From the NCBI GenBank assembly GCA_964482405.1, contig CAYZXH010000007.1, forward strand, positions 1-48,637: a stretch of DNA of 48,637 bases, written 5' to 3'. A program made the translations under genes and the position numbers. The stretch comes from Zestomicrobium sp964482405. Lineage in GTDB: Archaea > Thermoproteota > Thermoprotei_A > Sulfolobales > NBVN01. Below are positions 38,552 through 45,853 of this stretch, in pieces; position 1 is the stretch's first letter, and each line of letters opens with the position of its first letter. The notes below the pieces were generated by a model. The model searched no databases. It saw only the letters and a program-made list of their open reading frames with translations, and had not been told where the DNA came from.

Positions 38552-40918
38552 TCACGAACGTTGAACTCCTGACGTAAACTCTCTTAGTTTAAAGAGAATA
38601 CTTAGACCGAATTTCTTATCTTCTATTTGCTTGATTTTTATGATTTCCTTTATTAGCTCTATTGTTTCGTTACTTAACTCGCTCCTGAAGTCTGTTATGA
38701 AGGTCTCTAAGTCTTTCTCTGTTGGGTCTGTGTAGAGTATGTCGCCTTCGTCGAAGTGTCTACCTACTAAGACGTCCCCCTCTATGGAGATAGCTACTTC
38801 AGAACCTGATCTCGCTTCCTGCAATGGTTTACCCTTAAGCTGTATCTGGTTAATCTTTCCTAAGGGTTTTCCATCAGATCTCATGATCTTGTAGCCGGGT
38901 CTTATAACGCCTCCTAAAACTCTTACTCCCACAATTGCTGGGCTACTCCTCCTAAACACATATCCTGGCAAGACCTGGAATTTAGCTGGGAAAATCGTTT
39001 TTAGCGCTTTCTCATAAGTTTCTTTCAGCCTCTCTTCAGCGATCCAGTTCTCGTAGGACTCGATGAGCTTATATATTATGTTATCTCTGAAAATCTTCAC
39101 ACCCTCCTTAAGAGCTAGTTCCTCTATGTCTGGAGGCGCTTTCACGTTGAAGAGTAGTATGACTCCTAAGTACTTGTTTTCTTTAGCTACTATGGAGGCT
39201 TCTATGACCTCCCTGCGGGTTAGGGGACCTACGTCAGCTAGCCTTACCGGTACCCCCCTCTTCTCAAGCATTGAAACCACCGCTTCCAGAGTTCCCAGGG
39301 TGTCCGCCTTAACTACAACACCGACTATATTCTTAGAAAACCTGACCTGCATTAACTCTTCCGCTATCTTCCTACTCACCTCCTCGACTTCCTCCTCTCT
39401 TTCCACTGCTTGGAGCGGCGCTCCCGCAACAACCTTCTCGAGCTCCGGAGCGCTTAGCCTAACCCCGGCCGCAGCAACCACCTCATCCACGTTAATGAAG
39501 TTCGCTTCACTGGCTACACGCATTTCCTCAAGAGGTCTCGGCATTAGCAAAGCCCTAACCTTCGTTACAATAGGTCCTTCGTAACCCCCCAAGACTACGA
39601 TATCGCTTTTCCTAAGTATCCCATCATATATTATTACGTCAGCACAATGACCTAAGCCCGGAACCTCCTTAACCTCGAGAACCACTCCCTTAGCAGGACC
39701 CCACGTGAACATAATTCTATGCGTTAAGAACCTCTGCACGATCCCGGCAAGTACTGCCAGGAGCTCGGCAAGACCCTCACCGCTTTTAGCTGATATAGGA
39801 ACTATCGCTATCGCCTTTCTGAAATCTCTTATTTTATCGTATCTTTCAGAAGGCACGTTGACTTGCGAGAGCTGACCTACCAGAGTATATATTCGTTTAT
39901 CGAGTTCTTCCAGTGCTTGCCTGCTCTGATTCCTCGCACTAAGAGTGAAGGGTGTGTCCCGAAAACTCTTCCAACCTGGGATTCTGTCGATTTTGTTAGC
40001 TGCTATGACGAAAGGAACCTTCCTACTCATTAAAATCTCTATAGACTCTAAGGTCTGCTTCTTAACACCCTCCATGATATCAATCACTAACACAGCGAAA
40101 TCAGCAACGCTACCTCCCCTCCTCCGTAAATTAGAAAACGCTTCATGACCTGGAGTATCAATGAATAGCAGTCCCGGAATCGTTAGCTTTATAGGGAACA
40201 TGTTCTTGAGAGGTGTTATGATCTTCTCTATTACTGAGGCAGGAACTAAGCTAGCGCCCACGTGTTGAGTCATCTCACCGGGCTCTTTACTGACTACTGC
40301 TGTGCCCCTAATCTTATCAAGTAGTGTCGTGTTATGGACTAAAACGCCGTTAGCTATGAACGACTGTGTCCCTGGGACTGAGAGATCGTATAGGAAGCCC
40401 TCATAATCTTCTACTTCAACATTATTTACTTCCATGAAGAGAACTTCACGTGACTTAAGAACTATCCGCCCTACACCGTTCTCAAGACTTGATGAGTTGT
40501 TGTTAATGATGCTTAAGTCTGGGACTGCTATCATGTCATGCTTGCTTACCTCATCCGCCCTAACCCACCCATAAGGCGTTAGAAAAGGATGTTCGGGTGT
40601 TACCCTGACGAATCTCCCGTCGCTCAAGACGATCTTGTAAAGATGCCCCCTATACTTAATTCTCCAAACACCCTCTGTGAGGGCTTTATCAATGTACCCG
40701 CTTAAACCCAAAGATAATATGGGGATTCTCTTAATGAAAACCTCGTAATCCCCTACCCTCAGGTCAGGCGGTGAAACCCCGACAAGAAAGGAGATCTTGA
40801 TTACCTTCCCGTTAGTAAGCAATACTTTCTCGTCTGGATGTAAGCATTTGCCGTGATCCACGTGTCCTAAGACCGTGACTATGGGTGATCTTAATTTCTT
40901 AGGTTCCTCGCCGCTCAT
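38552..40918 (-). CDS. infB: Translation initiation factor aIF5B, interrupted by an intein
   Basis: GTPase that promotes subunit joining in late initiation. The precursor has 788 residues: N-extein 1-24 ending GHVDHGK, intein 25-196, C-extein from Thr197 (TTLLDKIRGTAV). After splicing the factor has 616 residues with an intact P-loop, the DTPGHEAFSNLRRRGG G3 motif and AANKIDRIPGW G4 motif, then beta-barrel domains and a C-terminal helix and domain IV. The spliced length is normal for archaea. The ATG sits behind AGGAGG. It is downstream of tmcA on the minus strand, 52 nt apart. Confidence 0.95.
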   Translation of the reverse strand: MSGEEPKKLRSPIVTVLGHVDHGKCLHPDEKVLLTNGKVIKISFLVGVSPPDLRVGDYEVFIKRIPILSLGLSGYIDKALTEGVWRIKYRGHLYKIVLSDGRFVRVTPEHPFLTPYGWVRADEVSKHDMIAVPDLSIINNNSSSLENGVGRIVLKSREVLFMEVNNVEVEDYEGFLYDLSVPGTQSFIANGVLVHNTTLLDKIRGTAVVSKEPGEMTQHVGASLVPASVIEKIITPLKNMFPIKLTIPGLLFIDTPGHEAFSNLRRRGGSVADFAVLVIDIMEGVKKQTLESIEILMSRKVPFVIAANKIDRIPGWKSFRDTPFTLSARNQSRQALEELDKRIYTLVGQLSQVNVPSERYDKIRDFRKAIAIVPISAKSGEGLAELLAVLAGIVQRFLTHRIMFTWGPAKGVVLEVKEVPGLGHCADVIIYDGILRKSDIVVLGGYEGPIVTKVRALLMPRPLEEMRVASEANFINVDEVVAAAGVRLSAPELEKVVAGAPLQAVEREEEVEEVSRKIAEELMQVRFSKNIVGVVVKADTLGTLEAVVSMLEKRGVPVRLADVGPLTRREVIEASIVAKENKYLGVILLFNVKAPPDIEELALKEGVKIFRDNIIYKLIESYENWIAEERLKETYEKALKTIFPAKFQVLPGYVFRRSSPAIVGVRVLGGVIRPGYKIMRSDGKPLGKINQIQLKGKPLQEARSGSEVAISIEGDVLVGRHFDEGDILYTDPTEKDLETFITDFRSELSNETIELIKEIIKIKQIEDKKFGLSILFKLREFTSGVQRS
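40331..40846 (-). mobile_element. Mini-intein in the P-loop of aIF5B
   Basis: A 172-residue insert with Cys at position 1 (after GHVDHGK), block B TPEHPFLT with the TxxH catalytic pair, block F YEGFLYDLSVPGTQSFIANG and block G LVHN with terminal His-Asn. The following extein residue is Thr. There is no LAGLIDADG or other homing endonuclease; a short Asn/Ser-rich linker (SIINNNSSSLENG) stands where one would be. All residues needed for standard class 1 splicing are present, so it should be active. IF2/aIF5B inteins at a P-loop are known in Thermococcales. Confidence 0.95.
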
Positions 40919-40970
40919 TCCTCCTACCTACTATTAATGAGGTCGAGAATTATTTAAGGGGAGTTATTGC

Positions 40971-43409
40971 TTAAGAACTACTGACGTCTCGCTGCGGTTT
41001 ATAATTGCATAACTTCTCTAAAGCTTTTCTTAAAACCACCACAGCTTTTGAGGATGGATAATTCAGCTCTTGCGTTATTTCCTCCCAACCCAACCCCTTC
41101 AAGCACCTAGCTACGCATACCTGACCTTCCAGCGGGGTTAAGACGTTTAGCTTACCTTCTAGCACCGACTTCAGTACGGTGAAGTTGACTGCGTCTGCCG
41201 CGGATTCGTATGTCATTAAGCCCTCTAAGTAGAGTTTCAAGCGTTCTTTCTGCGCTTCTGTGAGCTCGAATCTCTCAGAAAGTTCTGGGTAGTTGATTCC
41301 GGACTTAAGTATGAGGTAAGTCACGTCGCTCTCCAGATCTCTATAAACAGTGTGTAAGCTACCGATTAACCTAATCGTGAAGTCTTTAGTACACACATCT
41401 ATTAAGGAAACCCATTCATTATTTAACGGCCTAACCACTAGGGCCGTGTACTCGCCGCTGACTGGGTTCCTATCCGGCGACAGGTGAAGTAATTTGAAGT
41501 TGTTTTTAAGCCAGAAATTCAGTAATTCCCTGCTTAAGCCGAAACCGGCTCCAACCCATGAATACCCTCTCCTCATGGCTTCATTTATTATCTCGTTTAG
41601 TAGGAATGACCCGATACCCATCCCCTGCACGTCTATGTGTACGGCGATCCTCACAATCCTCCAGCCAATGCCTTTCCCGAGCTCCCTAAGCCTAAAATAC
41701 TTTAGGAGTCTATCAGGTATTATGTTACCAGGTATCTTACCGCCGACCAGTAACTCATCTATTAACTCATCGCTAAGGCCTCCCTCCTCAGCTAATTGAG
41801 CAGCCCCAACTATCTTACCTGAAGACTTTATTCTCACAGCTCTCATGCTGTGGTGTGGCGCGTCCGCTAACCTACCTAGATCATCCGGTTCATTCCTATA
41901 ATGAGCTAAGACGTAAATACCGAAAAGACTGCGTAGTTCTTTCTCCCCGGCCTCCGAGAAAAGATATTCCGGTTCGTAAGTCACGTACTCCAGGTTGCCT
42001 CTTTTGATCTCCTTAATATCCTCGTCCGTCAGTTCATCCGGCTCTGCGTCTAGTAATAGAGCGTCGAACTGGAACTTTTCTATAGGGTCGTTGGCGGAGT
42101 ACCTGATCGGCTCACTCATCTCGTAGGTTATCATTAATGTCTTAGGATCCTCCCTTAATCTCTTAAGGAACCTCACTGAGAAACCCCTTCCCGCTCCTTC
42201 ATATCCGTGTATTGTGGTAGCGTAGATAGTCCTGTTAAAATTCTTCCATATCATGTGTAGTAGGGGGACCGGCAGTCCCGCCGCCTCATCAACCACGACC
42301 ACATCTACTTTAAGCTTAGTTACTGTGTACGGCTCCCAGTACTCTATGCTAAATCTATCACCCTTCAATTCTATTAGGTCTCCTTCCTTAACCACCTTCC
42401 TATACTCAAGCCCTAAAGCGTTTAATCCTTTCTCAGCCAACATCATTAGTGATTGTATCGCGGAAGAATCGCTTGCTGTCACGGCTACCCTCACTCTATT
42501 CTTGAACCTCAATAACTCCTTAATTAACCCGATGATAGCTATCCCTATAGCTGAAGACTTACCCCTCCCCCTATCAGAAGTGACTATCACGGCTACGTGC
42601 TTGGAACCCGGCTTAGGGACTAAGTTATCCTCGATTAACTTGATGACGTTCACCTGATCTTGAGTTAATGCGAGTTCGTAAAGGCTTCTCGGGAACACAG
42701 TGTTTTCAGGTATCTTAACACTCCTTACTTCCTTGTGTTTCCTCATGACCTGGCCTGACTTAACGAGTTTTCCCGTGTCCGCGTCTATCACGTATATTCC
42801 TTCATGCTTCATGAGCTTCCTTACGAAATACTTTATGAAAATGTTCCTGGGTTCGGGATGTCTGGGCGTTACTAGATTGCTCTTAAAGATTGTTTTAACG
42901 GTCTCCCAAGACTCTAGAGGGGGTCCCCACATCACTATGAGGCCTCCTCCCCTAACTATCCCTATGAGCCTCCCCACATCGTTCGGTTTCAAATCGTTCG
43001 TTAGGTCTAGTATAAGGACGTCTTGAGTCGTCCCTAGATATTTCTTGCTAGTCTCATATACTGCCTGCTCTATCGTGACTTCACTAGTATCTACCAACTT
43101 CTTACTCAGTATTAAGTCTTTTACCAGTGTTGCTCTCAAGCGTGCGTCAGGGAATTCATCGTGGAATACGTGAATGACGCTTAGCTTAGCGGATCTCCTG
43201 AGTCTCCTTAACTTCCTTATGTAACGCCTTATCAAATCTATCGTCAAGCCAGCAACCTTAACAGGGTCCGATCCGCATAAGACGACCAGTCTCCTCTCAT
43301 TACTTACGTAAGCTCTCGCGATATCATCGGAAAAATTCTTCAGGAACGTGCGGTATTCTTCAGTGCTGATTATTTCCCTCAATCTCTCCTGTAGTTCCTT
43401 GTACTTCAT
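40971..43409 (-). CDS. tmcA: tRNA(Met)/RNA cytidine acetyltransferase TmcA (Kre33/NAT10 family)
   Basis: Makes N4-acetylcytidine in RNA, using acetyl-CoA and ATP; in hyperthermophiles the mark is spread over tRNA and rRNA and aids heat stability. The 812 residues show an N-terminal DUF1726-like region, a helicase-like domain with P-loop DRGRGKSSA (279-287) and VVVDEAAGLP (DEAAG 374-378), a GNAT domain with QGMGIGS (595-601), and a C-terminal RNA-binding region after SPDRNPVSGEY. ATG start. Upstream of infB on the same strand. Confidence 0.95.
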   Translation of the reverse strand: MKYKELQERLREIISTEEYRTFLKNFSDDIARAYVSNERRLVVLCGSDPVKVAGLTIDLIRRYIRKLRRLRRSAKLSVIHVFHDEFPDARLRATLVKDLILSKKLVDTSEVTIEQAVYETSKKYLGTTQDVLILDLTNDLKPNDVGRLIGIVRGGGLIVMWGPPLESWETVKTIFKSNLVTPRHPEPRNIFIKYFVRKLMKHEGIYVIDADTGKLVKSGQVMRKHKEVRSVKIPENTVFPRSLYELALTQDQVNVIKLIEDNLVPKPGSKHVAVIVTSDRGRGKSSAIGIAIIGLIKELLRFKNRVRVAVTASDSSAIQSLMMLAEKGLNALGLEYRKVVKEGDLIELKGDRFSIEYWEPYTVTKLKVDVVVVDEAAGLPVPLLHMIWKNFNRTIYATTIHGYEGAGRGFSVRFLKRLREDPKTLMITYEMSEPIRYSANDPIEKFQFDALLLDAEPDELTDEDIKEIKRGNLEYVTYEPEYLFSEAGEKELRSLFGIYVLAHYRNEPDDLGRLADAPHHSMRAVRIKSSGKIVGAAQLAEEGGLSDELIDELLVGGKIPGNIIPDRLLKYFRLRELGKGIGWRIVRIAVHIDVQGMGIGSFLLNEIINEAMRRGYSWVGAGFGLSRELLNFWLKNNFKLLHLSPDRNPVSGEYTALVVRPLNNEWVSLIDVCTKDFTIRLIGSLHTVYRDLESDVTYLILKSGINYPELSERFELTEAQKERLKLYLEGLMTYESAADAVNFTVLKSVLEGKLNVLTPLEGQVCVARCLKGLGWEEITQELNYPSSKAVVVLRKALEKLCNYKPQRDVSSS

Positions 43410-43476
43410 CCTCTCACCACCAGATATTATATGTAGGGCTCAAAACTTTAGCTTACTTGGTTAGGAGGTGTTGAGT

Positions 43477-43860
43477 CTAGTCTCTCGTTAAAGACTTCTC
43501 TATTTTTCTGTATGGGCAGTTAACCCAGTATTTCTCGCAGTCCGGTACCTCAAACTTGGTTAAGTATCTTCTAAGGACGTTACACCCTGCTAGGTAATAC
43601 CCTTCATGATCTTCGGATACGAAAAACTCGCATTCAGACCTTGGTTTCTCGTTTAGTGCGTGTATCATTAATAAAGCCTTACCAAACCTTGCGGTGACTA
43701 CGGTACTGGTTAGCTGCGTAGTCTCTGTTTTTTCCACGAAGTACCTGCATTCCCTGTACTGTCTGGGCCCCCCAGCACATATCATAGTTACTGGGTCGCT
43801 AGACGGTTGCTCTAGCTTGGGGGAAGTACACATGTTGTCTTTATACCACGGACACCCCAT
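43477..43860 (-). CDS. Cys-rich small protein with two four-cysteine modules
   Basis: A 127-residue protein of unknown family. Cysteines fall in two groups: C-x7-C-x16-C-x9-C at the N-terminus, beginning GCPWYKDNMC and ending RECRYFV, and C-x15-C-x14-C-x6-C at the C-terminus, ending WVNCPYR. A zinc or Fe-S site is plausible. A related single module occurs in the protein at 45.5 kb. ATG start; it is divergent from the 43.9-kb gene and upstream of tmcA, with which it may be cotranscribed. Confidence 0.7.
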   Translation of the reverse strand: MGCPWYKDNMCTSPKLEQPSSDPVTMICAGGPRQYRECRYFVEKTETTQLTSTVVTARFGKALLMIHALNEKPRSECEFFVSEDHEGYYLAGCNVLRRYLTKFEVPDCEKYWVNCPYRKIEKSLTRD

Positions 43861-43942
43861 GACTCAAATTACCTTGAAACAGTAATTCTCTCAAGCTAAT
43901 AAACTTAAAAGCTATGAAATATTGTCTTAAATGTGAAGCGAT

Positions 43943-44227
43943 ATGGTGAGGGCAGACGAGAAGAGTGATGTGAACAGGAAGTTAGGTCTCAAGGTTGTCT
44001 ACGAGGATTCCGATATCGTTGTTTTCAGAGCTCCCAACGAGGATCAACTACTTGAGATCTTGAAGAATTTGCTGAGGGAGAGGCCGATGACCGTGAAGGA
44101 GTTACACGGCTATCTCTCAGGACTAGCTAGTGAGGACAAGATTAGGAGAGCACTCATTAAGCTAGTGAATGAAGGTAAAGCCTACGTAATGAACGACGGG
44201 AGATTCGTCATAGTAGGCTTAGAATAA
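43943..44227 (+). CDS. Small winged-helix-like protein
   Basis: A 94-residue protein not matched to a named family. After an N-terminal part with two beta-like strands (KVVYEDSDIVVFRAP), residues 47-92 read like a winged helix: ERPMTVKELHGYLSGLASEDKIRRALIKLVNEGKAYVMNDGRFVIV, with the recognition-helix and wing pattern. It may bind DNA or RNA, but no target can be named. ATG start. A TATA-like AACTTAAAAG lies about 35 nt upstream. Confidence 0.65.
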   Translation: MVRADEKSDVNRKLGLKVVYEDSDIVVFRAPNEDQLLEILKNLLRERPMTVKELHGYLSGLASEDKIRRALIKLVNEGKAYVMNDGRFVIVGLE

Positions 44228-44300
44228 TCAACGACTTACGTTGTTGTGGTCTTAATAACCAAAAATTTAATTAAGGAACTGAATTAAGTCGTTTGGGGGT

Positions 44301-45407
44301 GTGCACGGATTTAGCGAGTACAGGGTAAGTAAGGAGGAGCTGAAGAGAATAATAAAGAAATTGAAGACTTGGAGTGCTCACGCCACTACCTTACTCAGTC
44401 TCTACATACCTCCTGGAAGACCTATTTCGGAGGTAGTCAATACTCTGCGTCAAGAATTGTCAATAACTGAGAACATAAAGCTCAAAGCTACTAAGACTAA
44501 AGTCCAGACAGCTCTGGAGTCAGCTATAGATAGGTTGTTACGAATATCTAAAACACCTCCTAACGGGTTAGTAATATTCTCCGGTGTTAATGACGAGACT
44601 GGCGAGACGCTAACGCTGGTTATAGAGCCTCCGGAGGAGGTGGGCGTATTCTTTTACAGGACGGATAAGTACTTCCACACGGAGTTTCTGGAAGACATGG
44701 TTGAGGAGTCTGATGTCTACGGTTTAGTCATTGTGGAGAGGGATGAAGCCACGATAGGGTTGTTAAAGAATGACAGGATAATACTTTTAGATGAGTTAGA
44801 GGGTTACATACCCGGCAAACACTCAAAAGGTGGTTGGTCGCAGAGGAGATTCGATAGGGTGATAGAAGAGCTGACCGAGGAGTTCTTCAAGAAAATCGCT
44901 GAGAAGATGAATAATTACTTCCTACCATACCTGGAGCAAGGCAAGCTTAGGGGGATAGTAATAGGTGGTCCAGGCTACATGAAGCACGACTTCATTAAGT
45001 CGGACTCAATAGATTACAGATTAAAGCAGTTGATAGTGCCTGAGTTAATAGATGTTAGCACGCAGAGTATTCCGGGACTTAAGGAGCTAGTGATTAGAGC
45101 TAAGGATTTACTGAAGCAACACTCCTACGTAAAGATTTTCGATGCTATAGAGGAATTCAAGACACATCTAGCGAAGGATGACGGACTGATCACGTATGGT
45201 GAAAAAGAAGTGCTCACAGCGTTAAGCATGGGAGCTGTAAAATATCTGATAGTGACCGAGGATTACGAGAAGATAGAGAATATATTGAAGGAAGCTGGAG
45301 AGAGGAATGTCACGGTCTATGTAGTGAATAACGAGATTCCCGAGTATGAGTGGCTTAAGAAAACCTTTAACGGTCTTGTAGCGGTTCTCAGATATCAACT
45401 AGGTTAA
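44301..45407 (+). CDS. prf1: Peptide chain release factor aRF1 with GGW in place of GGQ
   Basis: Class 1 release factor of the eRF1 family, which reads all stop codons and triggers peptidyl-tRNA hydrolysis. The 368 residues have the normal three-domain layout. The N domain contains SITENIKLKATKTKV, where NIKL (58-61) stands at the NIKS site. The M domain has GYIPGKHSKGGWSQRRFDR: the catalytic loop GGQ reads GGW (177-179, codon TGG at 44835-44837), with Gln at 181. The C domain ends in the YxWLKKTFNG type tail. GTG start behind GGGGGT. Neighbouring argS and length fit the housekeeping factor. A paralogue with a different role is the alternative. Confidence 0.9.
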   Translation: MHGFSEYRVSKEELKRIIKKLKTWSAHATTLLSLYIPPGRPISEVVNTLRQELSITENIKLKATKTKVQTALESAIDRLLRISKTPPNGLVIFSGVNDETGETLTLVIEPPEEVGVFFYRTDKYFHTEFLEDMVEESDVYGLVIVERDEATIGLLKNDRIILLDELEGYIPGKHSKGGWSQRRFDRVIEELTEEFFKKIAEKMNNYFLPYLEQGKLRGIVIGGPGYMKHDFIKSDSIDYRLKQLIVPELIDVSTQSIPGLKELVIRAKDLLKQHSYVKIFDAIEEFKTHLAKDDGLITYGEKEVLTALSMGAVKYLIVTEDYEKIENILKEAGERNVTVYVVNNEIPEYEWLKKTFNGLVAVLRYQLG

Positions 45408-45417
45408 AAGACAACGT

Positions 45418-45438
45418 AGTACTTTCAGTGCAGTACTT
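45418..45438. repeat. Tandem AGTACTT repeat upstream of the 45.5-kb gene
   Basis: AGTACTT occurs at 45418-45424 and 45432-45438, 14 nt apart, directly before the TATA box at 45443. Each contains the palindrome AGTACT. Position suggests a possible binding site for a regulator, though it may be chance. Confidence 0.3.
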
Positions 45439-45442
45439 AAAG

Positions 45443-45454
45443 TTTTTATATAAA
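45443..45454 (+). promoter_or_regulatory. TATA box upstream of the 45.5-kb gene
   Basis: TTTTTATATAAA, one of the strongest box A sequences in the window; a start near 45474 leaves a short leader with GTAGGAGG (45479-45485) before ATG 45496. Confidence 0.6.
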
Positions 45455-45495
45455 TTAATCGAAAATGATTTAGTGTTGTAGGAGGCTGGTTAAGT

Positions 45496-45819
45496 ATGGT
45501 GGGGGATGACGTCAGAGAATCTACGAGCACGACCTCAACACATCTTGAGCAAATCAAGGAGGATCCTAAGAAGAGGTGGATTGAGAGGATGATTAAGTCT
45601 GCTAAGAAGTATCATAAGATCTGCCCCTACTACGATAAGAAAACAGCTAATTGTTTTATAAAGCAGTTAAAGAACGTGAAAGTATCTAAGTGCGACCGTG
45701 ACGGCAAGTTCGACGGGTGCGCTGTATTCGTAGGCTATCTTGAGGAAAGGTATGAGTGGTATGTTTCCTCAGGGGTTTTACTGCCCGTTGATTTCAGGGA
45801 TATCACTTCTATTTTTTAG
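45496..45819 (+). CDS. Small protein with one four-cysteine module
   Basis: A 107-residue protein of unknown family. Residues 1-35 are charged and Ser/Thr-rich. Then come KICPYYDKKTANC and SKCDRDGKFDGCAVFVGYLEE, giving C-x9-C-x12-C-x8-C, a possible zinc or Fe-S site. The pattern CPxYx(n)C ... CxxFVxxxE matches the N-terminal module of the 43.5-kb protein. Between aRF1 and argS, with its own promoter and 34 nt before argS, so it may lead the argS transcript. Confidence 0.7.
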   Translation: MVGDDVRESTSTTSTHLEQIKEDPKKRWIERMIKSAKKYHKICPYYDKKTANCFIKQLKNVKVSKCDRDGKFDGCAVFVGYLEERYEWYVSSGVLLPVDFRDITSIF

Positions 45820-45853
45820 GTGGGTATTTCCTTAGTTTTATGAGGTAACACGG

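Noticed and set aside
39063..39584. Open frame of 173 codons on the plus strand inside infB
   Set aside because: It is antisense to conserved aIF5B sequence, has a low-complexity Ser/Thr/Ala composition and no ribosome-binding site; it is a shadow of the real gene.
40331..40846. Intein as an active homing element
   Set aside because: No LAGLIDADG or other endonuclease motif is present in the 172 residues, so it can splice but probably cannot home.
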